Shown: piece by piece, positions 26,071-35,254 of the stretch
Layout of the letters: each line of letters starts with the position of its first letter
How positions within the stretch are numbered: position 1 is the first letter of the stretch
From: Pseudomonas sp. VD-NE ins
GTDB taxonomy: Bacteria > Pseudomonadota > Gammaproteobacteria > Pseudomonadales > Pseudomonadaceae
NCBI RefSeq assembly: GCF_031882575.1
Contig: NZ_CP134772.1
Span: 3,925,001-3,989,000, forward strand
Length of the DNA: 64,000 nt
Direction of reading: 5' to 3'
Notes under the pieces: generated by a model
What the model was told of the DNA's origin: nothing
Database searches by the model: none
What the model saw: only the letters and a program-made list of their open reading frames with translations
Translations under genes and position numbers: made by a program

Positions 26071-26221
26071 CTGCTTTACTCCAATCCATGGCCGTCTAGA
26101 TGATGGCCAACCTTACATCAGGTGCGCTGAACAGTCAGGCTCGATCTGCGGGCTTGCGGGTATTGACTGGGAGTCAGGAGCCAAAGTGCCGAATATGTAG
26201 CAAGTGAGGACACTTTATAAA

Positions 26222-26935
26222 ATGTTGACGTTTTTGCGCCGACTTCTGTTGACCACCGCGACGCTGGTCGTGGTGTCCAGTCCCGTTTTTGCCGCCGGCA
26301 AACCATCGCCGGTTCTCTTCACCAGCCTCGCGCACGCCGCGCCAGAACTCAATCCCCAAGCGCTGAAAGGTGCGTTGAACGCCATGCAATGCGCGGTCAA
26401 CAACGGTGCGAAACCGTCCCGCCACCTGGCGATCATCGACTATTCGCAACCGTCCACCGAACGCCGCCTGTGGATCTTCGATCTCGGCAAAAAGAAACTG
26501 GTGCTGCGCGATCTGGTCGCCCACGGCTCCAATTCTGGGGAAAACTTCGCTACGCAGTTTTCCAATGTCGAAGGTAGTTATCAATCCAGCCTCGGCCTGT
26601 TCCGTACGCAGGAAAGCTACGAAGGCACCCACGGTTATTCGCTGCGCATGGACGGTCTGGAGCCGGGCTTCAACGACATGGCCCGCGATCGCGCCATCGT
26701 CATTCACGCCGCCAGTTATGTGAATCCGTTGTGGAGCAAGAAACAGGGGCGCATCGGCCGCAGCCAGGGTTGCCCGGCGGTTCGGCCGCAGATTGCCAAG
26801 CAGGTGATCGACCGGTTGAAGAATGGCCAGTTCATGTTTTCCTGGTACCCGGATCAACGCTGGCTGAAGTCTTCGCCGTACCTCAACTGCCAGCCGCAGC
26901 AAGTGGCGAGCATCCTCAATACCCACGCGAGCTGA
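26222..26935 (+). CDS. murein L,D-transpeptidase catalytic domain (YkuD_2) family protein
   Basis: A 237-residue exported protein. The leader is LLLTTATLVVVSSPVFAAG. The catalytic part includes VAHGSNSGENFATQFSNV, IVIHAASYVNP and the nucleophile motif GRSQGCPAV. A GTG at 26204 is in frame, but the ATG at 26222 follows a GAGGA at 26206-26210. It diverges from the larger L,D-transpeptidase, with 150 bp between them. Cell-wall modification in the periplasm is likely. Confidence 0.9.
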   Translation: MLTFLRRLLLTTATLVVVSSPVFAAGKPSPVLFTSLAHAAPELNPQALKGALNAMQCAVNNGAKPSRHLAIIDYSQPSTERRLWIFDLGKKKLVLRDLVAHGSNSGENFATQFSNVEGSYQSSLGLFRTQESYEGTHGYSLRMDGLEPGFNDMARDRAIVIHAASYVNPLWSKKQGRIGRSQGCPAVRPQIAKQVIDRLKNGQFMFSWYPDQRWLKSSPYLNCQPQQVASILNTHAS

Positions 26936-26950
26936 CGGCACAACCTGTAA

Positions 26951-27042
26951 CCCTGTGGGAGCTGGCTTGCCAGCGATAGCGGTGGATCAGTCAATGAAAT
27001 TTTGACTGTGCCGGCCTCATCGCTGGCAAGCCAGCTCCCACA
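26951..27042. repeat. REP pair, GCTGGCTTGCC family
   Basis: The arms CCCTGTGGGAGCTGGCTTGC and its complement lie between the YkuD_2 gene and the DUF2790 operon. Confidence 0.9.
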
Positions 27043-27083
27043 AGGATTTGAGTTGAGTCTGGAAAATCTTCACACACCGTTTC

Positions 27084-27099
27084 ATTACAACTTTGTCAT
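27084..27099. promoter_or_regulatory. CopR/CzcR-type box
   Basis: ATTACAA-CT-TTGTCAT is an imperfect dyad like the TTACAnnnnTGTAA boxes bound by heavy-metal response regulators. It lies about 90 bp before DUF2790, which heads the regulator-kinase operon, so metal-responsive autoregulation is inferred. Confidence 0.55.
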
Positions 27100-27188
27100 T
27101 CAGCTGTCGGTTTGCCGTGCGGATCGCTCGGTAGCCTGAAGTTGTCCCGGCGCCAATGCCGATCAACTTGACCACTGAGTGACTGACC

Positions 27189-27446
27189 ATGAAAACCCTC
27201 CTGCTCGCCCTCACCGCCCTCCTCGCCACCGGCAGCGTGTTCGCCGCAAACATGCCCGACAGCGCCGTGATTCATGACAAATCCGGTTTCTACGTCAATC
27301 TGGATGTCGACAAAGTCCTGTCCAGCACCGATATTTCACAAGCGTGTGGCGTGGTCCCGGCGCAATTGAATTACCTCGACCATCAGGGCCGCGAGCATGT
27401 GCTGAACTATGACGTACAAGGCAGCGGCTGCATCAATGACCATTGA
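27189..27446 (+). CDS. DUF2790 domain-containing exported protein
   Basis: An 85-residue protein with a signal peptide ending VFAANM. A small domain with two cysteines (ISQACGVV and GSGCIND) could form a disulfide or bind metal. DUF2790 proteins are common in pseudomonads next to metal two-component systems. It is 9 bp upstream of the response regulator and starts the operon. It is probably a periplasmic metal-stress protein, with function unproven. Confidence 0.88.
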   Translation: MKTLLLALTALLATGSVFAANMPDSAVIHDKSGFYVNLDVDKVLSSTDISQACGVVPAQLNYLDHQGREHVLNYDVQGSGCINDH

Positions 27447-27455
27447 GACTGATCG

Positions 27456-28127
27456 ATGAATATTCTGGTTGTCGAAGACGAACCCAAGGCCGGCAATTAC
27501 CTGCTCAACGGTTTGCAGGAACTGGGTTACAGCGTCAGCCTCGCTCGCGATGGCGCTGACGGCTTGCACCTGGCGCTGGAACACGACTTCGATGTGATCG
27601 TGCTCGATGTGATGATGCCGAAAATGGATGGCTGGGAAGTCCTGCGCCGGCTGCGCAAGGAAGCCGACACGCCGGTGCTGTTCCTCACCGCCCGCGATGA
27701 CATCGCCGACCGCGTCAAAGGCCTCGAACTGGGCGCCGATGATTACCTGATCAAGCCGTTTTCCTTCGCCGAACTGGTGGCGCGCCTGCGTACCCTGACC
27801 CGACGCGGGCCGATTCATGAAGACGAACAACTGCAAGTCGCCGACCTGCAGATCGACGTGCTCAAGCGCCGCGTAAGCCGCGCCGGGGTGCGCATCACCC
27901 TGACCAACAAGGAGTTCGCGTTGTTGCAATTGTTCGCCAGCCATACCGGACAAGTGCTGGCGCGTTCGCTGATCGCCTCGCGGGTCTGGGACATGAATTT
28001 CGACAGCGACACCAACGTCGTCGACGTCGCCGTGCGCCGCTTGCGGGCGAAAATCGATGATCCGTTCCAGCTCAAGCTGATCCACAGCGTGCGTGGCATC
28101 GGCTATCGCTTCGATACGCAGCCATGA
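27456..28127 (+). CDS. heavy-metal response regulator, OmpR/CopR type
   Basis: A 223-residue regulator. The receiver domain includes acidic EDEPKAG, the phospho-acceptor in [15 protein letters not shown] and the conserved Lys in [10 protein letters not shown] winged-helix output domain follows ([18 protein letters not shown] C-terminus). Closest in style to CopR/CusR/CzcR. Overlaps the histidine kinase by 4 bp. The metal cannot be told from sequence. Confidence 0.92.
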   Translation: MNILVVEDEPKAGNYLLNGLQELGYSVSLARDGADGLHLALEHDFDVIVLDVMMPKMDGWEVLRRLRKEADTPVLFLTARDDIADRVKGLELGADDYLIKPFSFAELVARLRTLTRRGPIHEDEQLQVADLQIDVLKRRVSRAGVRITLTNKEFALLQLFASHTGQVLARSLIASRVWDMNFDSDTNVVDVAVRRLRAKIDDPFQLKLIHSVRGIGYRFDTQP

Positions 28128-29572
28128 GCAGCCCTCGGCCGTATTCGCTGACCTTGCGCCTGGCGCTGGTCTTCGCCCTGCTCGCCTTCGCTTCACTGGC
28201 CGGTCTCGGTGCAGCGCTGTATGGCGAACTTGAAGAACAACTGATTCGCCGCGACGACATCTCGCTGGTCAGCCGTGTCGATCAACTGCGCACCTTCCTC
28301 AACGACAGCAACACCCTGGAGTTGATCAAGAACAAACCGGCGCTGTTCCAGAACATGCTCGGCAACCGCGAAGCGCTGCTGACCATTGGCGCGCCGGGGC
28401 AACCGCCGTTGCTGGTGGTCAACCCGGGCAATCTGAAGCCGCCGACGTTGCCGGCGGTGCCCATCGACCAGGCGATGACGCTAAAAGACGTGCAGCACCT
28501 GCCAAGCGTCGACGGCGTGCCGTTTTCGGCGGTGGCGGCAAGCATCGATTCCGGCGAACTGGGCAATCTGCAAGTCACCACCGGGCGCCTGATGAGCGAG
28601 CGCACGGCGATGCTCGCCAATTACCGTTTGAGTGTTTATGGCCTCGCCTCATTGGCGGCGCTGCTGCTGGCGGTGGTCGGCTGTCTGTTGGTGTATCGCG
28701 GCTTGCTGCCGTTGCGGCGACTGGCGAAACACGCTCATGGCATTGGTGTCGGCAACCTTGGCGAACGTCTCGACAGTCACGGTTCCCCGCGAGAACTGCA
28801 GCCGATGATCGAGGCGTTCAATGCCATGCTTGATCGCCTCGCCAAGGGCTTTGCGCAGTTGAGCCAGGTGTCCACCGACATGGCCCACGAGTTGCGCACG
28901 CCGATCAACAATCTGCTCGGCGAAACCCAGGTCGCACTGCAACAGAACCGCAGCATCGAGGCCTATCAGCAATTGCTCGCCTCCAACGTCGAAGAGCTGG
29001 AACGGTTGACGCGAATGCTCGACAACATGCTGTTTCTGGCCCGCACCGATCCGGCCAGTGCCCTGAGCCAGCGGCAGGAGCTGGACGCTGCAGATGAAAT
29101 GCAGCGCATTGCCGATTATTTTGAAGGGCTGGCAGCGGATGTCGGGGTGTGCATCGAGGCACGCGGCAGCGGTGTGATCTGGGCCGAACCGATGTTGTTG
29201 CGGCGGGCATTGGCCAACCTGTGCGCCAATGCGATCAAGTACGGCGCGGCGGATTCGACGCTGCAGGTGGAAGCGATTGCCGAGCCTGACGGCAGTTACC
29301 TGCGAGTGCGCAACCATGGCGCAACCATTGCCCCTGAACATTTGGCACGACTGTTCGAACGTTTTTACCGCGTCGATCAGTCACGCGAGCGCTCGGCGCA
29401 ATCCAATGGCCTGGGCCTGTCGATCGTGGCGACCATCATGCAGTTGCATCAGGGCCGCTACAGCGCCAGCAGCGCGAATGGCATCACCTGCTTCGAACTG
29501 TTCTTCCCCGCCCGGCAATCACCTTCATCGACTTTTCCGCCGTCATCGCTGGCAAGCCAGCTCCCACAATGA
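28124..29572 (+). CDS. heavy-metal sensor histidine kinase with REP-derived C-terminus
   Basis: A 482-residue kinase with two membrane segments (about residues 8-30 and 165-190), a periplasmic sensor loop, a HAMP linker, an H-box ([18 protein letters not shown]) and an ATPase domain ([18 protein letters not shown]). It is the partner of the preceding regulator. The last residues (SSLASQLPQ) are the translation of a REP arm, and the stop codon lies just after that REP. The normal stop has been lost or replaced, which leaves the catalytic core intact. Confidence 0.92.
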   Translation: MSSPRPYSLTLRLALVFALLAFASLAGLGAALYGELEEQLIRRDDISLVSRVDQLRTFLNDSNTLELIKNKPALFQNMLGNREALLTIGAPGQPPLLVVNPGNLKPPTLPAVPIDQAMTLKDVQHLPSVDGVPFSAVAASIDSGELGNLQVTTGRLMSERTAMLANYRLSVYGLASLAALLLAVVGCLLVYRGLLPLRRLAKHAHGIGVGNLGERLDSHGSPRELQPMIEAFNAMLDRLAKGFAQLSQVSTDMAHELRTPINNLLGETQVALQQNRSIEAYQQLLASNVEELERLTRMLDNMLFLARTDPASALSQRQELDAADEMQRIADYFEGLAADVGVCIEARGSGVIWAEPMLLRRALANLCANAIKYGAADSTLQVEAIAEPDGSYLRVRNHGATIAPEHLARLFERFYRVDQSRERSAQSNGLGLSIVATIMQLHQGRYSASSANGITCFELFFPARQSPSSTFPPSSLASQLPQ

Positions 29573-29640
29573 TTGGCGCTGAATCCAGATCTCCGGCCAA
29601 CCCAAAACCCTGTGGGAGCTGGCTTGCCAGCGATGAGGTC
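29543..29640. repeat. REP pair overlapping the kinase 3' end
   Basis: CATCGCTGGCAAGCCAGCTC in one arm and its complement in the other, in outward order (right-arm type first). The first arm is translated as the kinase C-terminus. Confidence 0.88.
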
Positions 29641-29674
29641 AGCTTGATCAACATCAACTTTCCCTGACCCGCAG

Positions 29675-31072
29675 CTACCGCGAGCAGGTCGAATCGGCGC
29701 GCTGTCGCTCCAACAGTTTGATCTCGGCTCGGCTGATGATCAGGGCTGTCAGCATCAGTGCTGAGGCGACGCCGAAAGTAATGTGCAAGCCGCTGGCAAT
29801 CGCCGTAGCCGGCGCCTGCGTCGGATCCCCCGCTGCCAGCGCAAACACCGCGCCCATCACCGCTGCCCCGGTGATCAAGCCGAGGTTGCGCGCCAGCCCG
29901 AGCATCGCCGAGACCACACCGCGTTGATCCTGACGAACTCCGGCCATCAACCCGGTGTTGTTCGCCGCCTGAAACAGCGCATAGCCGACGGCGACCACTG
30001 CAATCGGCAGCAAATAGGCGGGCAACCCTAGACTCATCGGCAACAGTGCCAACAAGCCACAACCGCAGGCCATTGCGAGCAACGCGCCCGGCACGATCCG
30101 CCGCGCGCCGAAGCGATCCACCAGACGCCCCGCCGGTACACCGCCAAACGCAGACAACAACGGCCCGACCGATAATGCCAAGCCGACCACGGCGCTGTTG
30201 AGGCCTAACCCACGGCTCAGGTAAAACGGTCCGACCACCAGCGTGGTCATCATCACCGTTGTCACCAGCAACGTAAGCGTCAGGCTGCTGCTCAGTCGCG
30301 CGTCGCTAAACAGCGACAAACGAATCAGCGGCGACTTGGCCTTCATCTCGACCACGATGAACAATCCTGCGCCGCACAGGCTGGCCAGCAGCAACGGCCA
30401 CGTGAAACCTTCAAGCGTCATTGCCAGCGCATAGGCCGCCAGCGTCAACACCAGCACCGCACTGCCAGAATAATCGAACGCGACACGCGGCCCTGCGGCC
30501 CGATCCGCTGGCAAAAATCGGTACACCAGCCAAATATTGAGCAAACCCAACGGCACGTTGAGCAGAAAAATCGCCTGCCAGCCGACATGCGTCATCAACA
30601 GCCCGCCCAGTGACGGCCCAAGACTGGTGCCCGTCGCCGACATCGTCGCCAGCAAGCCCATCGCACTGCCCGCCCGCGATTTGGGCACCGCTTCTGACAC
30701 CAGCGCCACCGTCAAGGCGAACATGATCGCCGCGCCAACACCTTGCACCGCCCGTGCGCCAATCAGCCAACCCAGTCCCGGCGCCAGTGCGCAGGCCAAC
30801 GAAGCGCTGGTGAAAATGCCAATCCCGATCAACAGCAATCGACGCCGACCGAAGCCATCGCCCAGACGCCCGACGCTGACGATCAAAGTAGTGATCGCCA
30901 GCAGGTAAGCAAGCACGATCCATTGCACCTGTTGAAACGTCGCCTCGAACGCCGTCGCCAGAATTGGCAACCCGGCGTTGGCGATGCTGGTGTCCAGCGA
31001 CGGCATCAACATCGACAAGGCCAGACTGGTCAGCGCCCAACGGGCGGGAGTGCTCAGGGGTTCTTGGGGCAT
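29675..31072 (-). CDS. MFS transporter, DHA2 drug-efflux type
   Basis: A 465-residue transporter with about 14 membrane segments. MPSLDTSIANAGLPILATAF near the start is the DHA2 motif D1-like segment, and GRLGDGFGRRRLLLIG is the MFS loop signature. The frame is open to 31312, but the ATG at 31072 begins the family-like sequence. It diverges from a LysR gene across about 100 bp, so that regulator probably controls it. It probably exports a toxic organic compound. Confidence 0.92.
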   Translation of the reverse strand: MPQEPLSTPARWALTSLALSMLMPSLDTSIANAGLPILATAFEATFQQVQWIVLAYLLAITTLIVSVGRLGDGFGRRRLLLIGIGIFTSASLACALAPGLGWLIGARAVQGVGAAIMFALTVALVSEAVPKSRAGSAMGLLATMSATGTSLGPSLGGLLMTHVGWQAIFLLNVPLGLLNIWLVYRFLPADRAAGPRVAFDYSGSAVLVLTLAAYALAMTLEGFTWPLLLASLCGAGLFIVVEMKAKSPLIRLSLFSDARLSSSLTLTLLVTTVMMTTLVVGPFYLSRGLGLNSAVVGLALSVGPLLSAFGGVPAGRLVDRFGARRIVPGALLAMACGCGLLALLPMSLGLPAYLLPIAVVAVGYALFQAANNTGLMAGVRQDQRGVVSAMLGLARNLGLITGAAVMGAVFALAAGDPTQAPATAIASGLHITFGVASALMLTALIISRAEIKLLERQRADSTCSR

Positions 31073-31175
31073 GGCGGGCTCGCAGTGCAAAGGTGATCGG
31101 GCATAGCCTGAGCCTCGACAACACACGGCGCAAGACGCATGCTTTGCACTCAATACCTGCATGGAACGCCATGTC

Positions 31176-32063
31176 ATGACTGCGCCGGACCTGAACCTGC
31201 TGATCACCCTCGACGTCTTGCTGCGCGAAGGCAGCGTCGCCCGTGCCGCCAAATGCCTGCAACTGAGCCCTTCGGCCATGAGCCGCGCCCTCGCCCGTCT
31301 GCGCGAAACCACTGGCGATCCGTTGCTGGTGCGCGCGGGTCGAGGCCTGGTGCCAACGCCGCGCGCACTCGAGTTGCGCGAACGGGTCAGTCATCTGGTG
31401 CAGGAAGCCGAGGCGGTTTTGCGTCCTGCCGAAGTGCTCGACCCGCGCCGCTTGCAACGCACCTTTACCCTGCGCAACACCGACGGCTTTGTTGAAACCT
31501 TCGCCGCCGCCCTGCTCGCGCGTATCGCCGAAGAGGCGCCCGACGTGCGCCTGCGGTTTGTGCAGAAAGCCGACAAGGACAGCACGCCGCTGCGCGAGGG
31601 TCGTGTCGATCTGGAAACCGGCGTGGTCGACGACAGCACCGACCCGACGCTGCACAGCCGCATCCTGTTTCAGGATCAATGGATCGGTGTAGTGCGTGAG
31701 GGGCATCCCTTGAGCACGGGAAAAATCACCAGCAAGCGCTTTGCCGGCGGCGAGCACATTCTGATCTCACGACGCGGGCGCAGCAGTGGGCCGGTCGACG
31801 AAGCGCTACTCACGCTCGGCCTGACGCGGGATATCGTCACCTCATTCGGCGGATTCTCGGCAGCCCTGACGCTGGTACGCGAATCCGACCTGATCGCCAC
31901 TGTCCCACAACGTCACACCAGCAAACTGCGCACGGGCCTGCACAGTTTCGCCCTGCCCTTCGCGATGCCGGACATCAGCGTGTCGATGCTCTGGCACCCG
32001 CGCATGGATGCCGACCCGGCGCATCGCTGGTTGCGCGAGTGTGTGCGGCAGGTCTGCGCTTAA
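31176..32063 (+). CDS. LysR family transcriptional regulator
   Basis: A 295-residue LysR regulator of the NodD/PcpR-like group. It starts MTAPDLNLLITLDVLLREG with helix-turn-helix GSVARAAKCLQLSPSAMSRA. An earlier in-frame ATG at 31161 lacks a ribosome-binding site. It is divergent from the MFS exporter gene. Its stop overlaps the stop of the converging hydrolase gene. Confidence 0.9.
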   Translation: MTAPDLNLLITLDVLLREGSVARAAKCLQLSPSAMSRALARLRETTGDPLLVRAGRGLVPTPRALELRERVSHLVQEAEAVLRPAEVLDPRRLQRTFTLRNTDGFVETFAAALLARIAEEAPDVRLRFVQKADKDSTPLREGRVDLETGVVDDSTDPTLHSRILFQDQWIGVVREGHPLSTGKITSKRFAGGEHILISRRGRSSGPVDEALLTLGLTRDIVTSFGGFSAALTLVRESDLIATVPQRHTSKLRTGLHSFALPFAMPDISVSMLWHPRMDADPAHRWLRECVRQVCA

Positions 32064-32680
32064 CGCGCGTCGCCGCCGGCAGGTTTGTAGAAGAGAAATT
32101 TTTTCGTCTCGGCGGTCTTGCGGTATTCCTTGGCCCAGCTCGGATGCACGTTGCGGTCATGGAAATACAGCGCGCCGTTGGTGCGATCCTTGAGCTGGCG
32201 ATTCAGCGCTTTGCGGGCGATATCCTTGGCCAGCGTGTATTCGGCATCTTCCTTGACCTGATCCGGACGCCCGTCGCACCACCAGGAAAACTGGCAGCTC
32301 TTGGTTTCCGAGCCTTGTTTGACGACAGCGCACACCGTGTCGGGGAAGCCTTCGTGGCCGAGGCGATTCATCACCACACTGGCCACCGCTTCCATTTCCG
32401 GCGTGTCTTTGCCTTTGGCTTCCCAATAGATACTGCGCGCCAGACAGGTAATCGGATCGTCCAGCGGCGCCGCGCCGGCCGGGTCGACCGCTTGCACTTC
32501 GGTCGGGGTGATGGCTTCGGCTTTGGGCGCCGGTGCAGCGCTGACTTTGTCCGCCGCTTTTTCTTCCAGCACTTGGGCTTTTTCTTCAGCCTTCGCTTTG
32601 ATCGGAGCCTGATCGGTGGCCCATGCAGAGCCTGCCAACAGGGTGAATACGAGACAACCCGCCCAGCCTTTCAATCCCAT
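32060..32680 (-). CDS. cell wall hydrolase, SleB type
   Basis: A 206-residue exported hydrolase. The signal peptide is MGLKGWAGCLVFTLLAGSAWA. A lysine/alanine/glutamate-rich linker follows, then a SleB domain (LARSIYWEAKGKDTPEMEAV, VVMNRLGHEGFPDTVCAVV, YFHDRNVHPSWA). The glutamate in YWEAKG is the expected catalytic acid. It is probably a peptidoglycan-cleaving enzyme in the periplasm. Its start is 200 bp from the divergent CAP gene. Confidence 0.9.
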   Translation of the reverse strand: MGLKGWAGCLVFTLLAGSAWATDQAPIKAKAEEKAQVLEEKAADKVSAAPAPKAEAITPTEVQAVDPAGAAPLDDPITCLARSIYWEAKGKDTPEMEAVASVVMNRLGHEGFPDTVCAVVKQGSETKSCQFSWWCDGRPDQVKEDAEYTLAKDIARKALNRQLKDRTNGALYFHDRNVHPSWAKEYRKTAETKKFLFYKPAGGDAR

Positions 32681-32879
32681 GTCTGTTCTTCCGGCAGCGC
32701 CCGATGCGGGCAAGGTGTTACGTCGGGGAGACACCCGGTTTGCGGGGTCTTCGGTGAGTGTAGACGGCAAACCCAGAGGCAAAGTTGCGCAGAAAAACGG
32801 CTGAATGAAGAAAAAAGACATTGCACTCACCGGGGGCCTTTCGCGCATCATGGGCGCATTCAGCTCAAGGGAGATTTCC

Positions 32880-33731
32880 ATGCGCTTCATGCCATCTGTT
32901 TTGCGTCTTGCCGCGTTGTCCGTGGGCGTTATGTTGGCCATCCCGGCGCTGGCCGGCGATGAGTCGCAATTGATCGAGTCGATCAACAGTTATCGCAGCC
33001 AGCCGCAGCGTTGCGGCAGTCAGGCGTCGAATGAACTGCCACCGCTGTCGGCGGATCCACGGCTGAGATTACGCGCCACCGGTGCTGTCGATCTGCAGCA
33101 AGCCATGGCCAGCGCCAGTTACCCGATGGTCAATGTGCAGGCGATCACGCTCAACGGCCCGCGTGATGCGGCGTCGGCGATGAAAGCGATTCAGGAAAGT
33201 TTCTGCCAGGTGGTGCTCGATCCGCAGTTCGTCGATGTCGGTGTCAGCCGCGACGACCGTGACTGGCGCATCGTATTGGCGCGGCCGCTGCTGTCGGCCA
33301 AGCTCGGTGATGCGCAAAGTGAGGGGCAGAAATTGCTCAGCGAACTCAACGTCGCCCGCAGTCAGGCGCGTCAGTGTGGCGGTCAGGCTTTCGCCGCTGC
33401 CGCACCGCTGGCCTGGAACGCGACACTGGGCACGATCTCTCAGGATCACAGCCGCGACATGGCCAACAACAATTACCTGGATCACAAGGACCGCGACGGC
33501 CGCACCCCCGGTGATCGCGCGGAACTGGCCGGTTACAGCGGCCAACAGGTCGGCGAAAACATCGCCGCCGGGCAAGACACCGTGCACAAAGTCGTCGAAG
33601 GCTGGCTCGCCAGTCCCGGCCACTGCGCCAACCTGATGAACCCGCAATACCAGGAACTCGGCGCCGCCTACGCGACCGACCCGAAAAGCAGCGCCGGGAT
33701 CTACTGGACCGCGATGTTCGGCGCCCAGTAA
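32880..33731 (+). CDS. CAP (SCP-like) domain exported protein
   Basis: A 283-residue secreted protein. The signal peptide ends IPALAGDE. The C-terminal CAP domain contains AQDHSRDMA-like SQDHSRDMANNNYLDHKDRD and GENIAAG, and ends CANLMNPQYQELGAAYA. The first half is a degenerate repeat of the same fold (YRSQPQRCGSQASNELPPL). AAGGGAG precedes the ATG at 32880. The function of bacterial CAP proteins is unclear. Confidence 0.9.
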   Translation: MRFMPSVLRLAALSVGVMLAIPALAGDESQLIESINSYRSQPQRCGSQASNELPPLSADPRLRLRATGAVDLQQAMASASYPMVNVQAITLNGPRDAASAMKAIQESFCQVVLDPQFVDVGVSRDDRDWRIVLARPLLSAKLGDAQSEGQKLLSELNVARSQARQCGGQAFAAAAPLAWNATLGTISQDHSRDMANNNYLDHKDRDGRTPGDRAELAGYSGQQVGENIAAGQDTVHKVVEGWLASPGHCANLMNPQYQELGAAYATDPKSSAGIYWTAMFGAQ

Positions 33732-33804
33732 ACCCAATCTCAAACACACCGCCCCCACAGGGGCTTGAGTTGATCAGTAGATCTTCGGCCGAACCGAGAT
33801 CAAA

Positions 33805-33894
33805 TGTGGGAGCGAGCCTGCTCGCGAAGAGGCCCTTACATTCAACATCAACATTGTCTGACCTGACGCCTTCGCGAGCAGGCTCGCTCCCACA
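33805..33894. repeat. REP pair, GAGCGAGCCTGCTCGCGAA family
   Basis: TGTGGGAGCGAGCCTGCTCG and its complement, after the CAP gene. Confidence 0.9.
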
Positions 33895-33934
33895 ATGATC
33901 GGTGTAATCCTCATCATCCCTGAACAACACAAAA

Positions 33935-34030
33935 CCCTGTGGGAGCTGGCTTGCCAGCGATGAGGCCCGCCCCTTCAACATTGATGTCGACTGACCCACC
34001 GCTATCGCTGGCAAGCCAGCTCCCACAGGG
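33935..34030. repeat. REP pair, GCTGGCTTGCC family
   Basis: CCCTGTGGGAGCTGGCTTGC and its complement, 41 bp after the previous pair. Two different REP families sit side by side between the CAP gene and the oxidase operon. Confidence 0.9.
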
Positions 34031-34060
34031 TCAGCAGTCGCTCGGAAGATTGAGGCAATA

Positions 34061-34087
34061 AAAAACCGCAGCCTGGCTGCGGTTTTT
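34061..34087. terminator. bidirectional intrinsic terminator
   Basis: AAAAACCGCAG-CCTGG-CTGCGGTTTTT is an 11-bp stem with T-runs on both strands. It lies 5 bp after the DUF2474 stop on the minus strand and also faces the CAP gene. Confidence 0.88.
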
Positions 34088-34092
34088 CAGGC

Positions 34093-34248
34093 TCAGTGGG
34101 TCCTCATCCCCGCTGCATACATCGCCAGTTTCAGCAGACTGGCGACAACCGCCAGCGACACCACGCTGCCCAGCCAGATCAGCAGCAACCAGCCCAGACG
34201 CTTGTACCAGCGGCTGTTCTTCACTTCTCGCGAATCAATGGTAGCCAT
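34093..34248 (-). CDS. DUF2474 small membrane protein of the cio operon
   Basis: A 51-residue peptide (MATIDSREVKNSRWYKRLGW start) with a single membrane helix (LLLIWLGSVVSLAVVASLLK). It overlaps the end of cioB by 14 bp and is followed at once by a terminator. DUF2474 peptides are typically encoded at the end of cyanide-insensitive oxidase operons and are thought to be the counterpart of CydX. The role here is inferred from position and size. Confidence 0.85.
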   Translation of the reverse strand: MATIDSREVKNSRWYKRLGWLLLIWLGSVVSLAVVASLLKLAMYAAGMRTH

Positions 34249-35251
34249 CGCCAATCCTCACTTTGCCGCGGAATACGTAGTAGCTCCAGAAGGTGTACAT
34301 CAGGATCACCGGCAGGATGAACAGTGCGCCGATCAGCGCGAACAACTGGCTCGACGGTGGTGACGCGGCGGCCCAGATGCTCACCGACGGCGGGATGATG
34401 TTCGGCCAGATGCTCAGCGCCAGGCCGATGTAACCGAGCAGCATCAGCACCAGCGTGAACACGAACGGCCAGTGCGTATGCCGCTGACGCAACGTGCGCA
34501 GCAGCCCGAACACCGCCAGCAAGGCCAACACCACCAACCCGGCAAACACCTGCAGATGCCCGTGCGTCGACCAACGTGTCGCCAGCTCTGGATGCAATTG
34601 CAGCGTCCACACGCCAATCACCAGCACCATCGCCATCAACAGCAAGGCCAGCGGTCGGGTGAACAGGCGCATCCGCGACTCAAGCATGCCTTCGGTCTTG
34701 ACCAGCAACCACGTGCTGCCAAGCAACGCATAAGCCACCACCAGCCCCACGCCACACACCAGCGGAAACGGCGCCAACCAATCCAGACCGCCACCGGCAA
34801 ATTGCCGATCGACCACCGGAATCCCGGACACATACGCACCAATCACCACGCCCTGGGAGAACGTCGCCAGCAGCGAACCACCGATAAACGCCTTGTCCCA
34901 CCAATGGCGTTTTTGCGGCGAAGACTTGAAGCGAAACTCAAACGCCACGCCACGGAAAATCAAACCGCACAGCATCAGGATCAGCGGCAGGTACAGCGCT
35001 TCGAGAATCACCCCGTACGCCAGCGGAAACGCGCCATACAGCGCCGCGCCACCGAGCACCAGCCAGGTCTCGTTACCGTCCCACACCGGCGCGACGGTGT
35101 TCATCATCACATCGCGTTCCTGCTCATCCGGGATCAGCGGAAACAGGATCCCCAGGCCCAGATCGAAGCCGTCCATGATCACGTACATCATCACCCCGAA
35201 GGCAATGATCACTCCCCAGATCAACGAGAGATCGATACCTTGAATACCCAT
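34235..35251 (-). CDS. cioB: cytochrome d-type ubiquinol oxidase subunit II (CioB)
   Basis: A 338-residue membrane protein with about nine helices. It starts MGIQGIDLSLIWGVIIAFGV, and YVIMDGFDLGLGILFPL and VWDGNETWLVLGGAALYGAF are CydB-family signatures. With CioA it forms the cyanide-insensitive quinol oxidase of the inner membrane. It lies 3 bp after cioA and overlaps the DUF2474 gene. Confidence 0.94.
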   Translation of the reverse strand: MGIQGIDLSLIWGVIIAFGVMMYVIMDGFDLGLGILFPLIPDEQERDVMMNTVAPVWDGNETWLVLGGAALYGAFPLAYGVILEALYLPLILMLCGLIFRGVAFEFRFKSSPQKRHWWDKAFIGGSLLATFSQGVVIGAYVSGIPVVDRQFAGGGLDWLAPFPLVCGVGLVVAYALLGSTWLLVKTEGMLESRMRLFTRPLALLLMAMVLVIGVWTLQLHPELATRWSTHGHLQVFAGLVVLALLAVFGLLRTLRQRHTHWPFVFTLVLMLLGYIGLALSIWPNIIPPSVSIWAAASPPSSQLFALIGALFILPVILMYTFWSYYVFRGKVRIGDGYH

Positions 35252-35254
35252 GAC

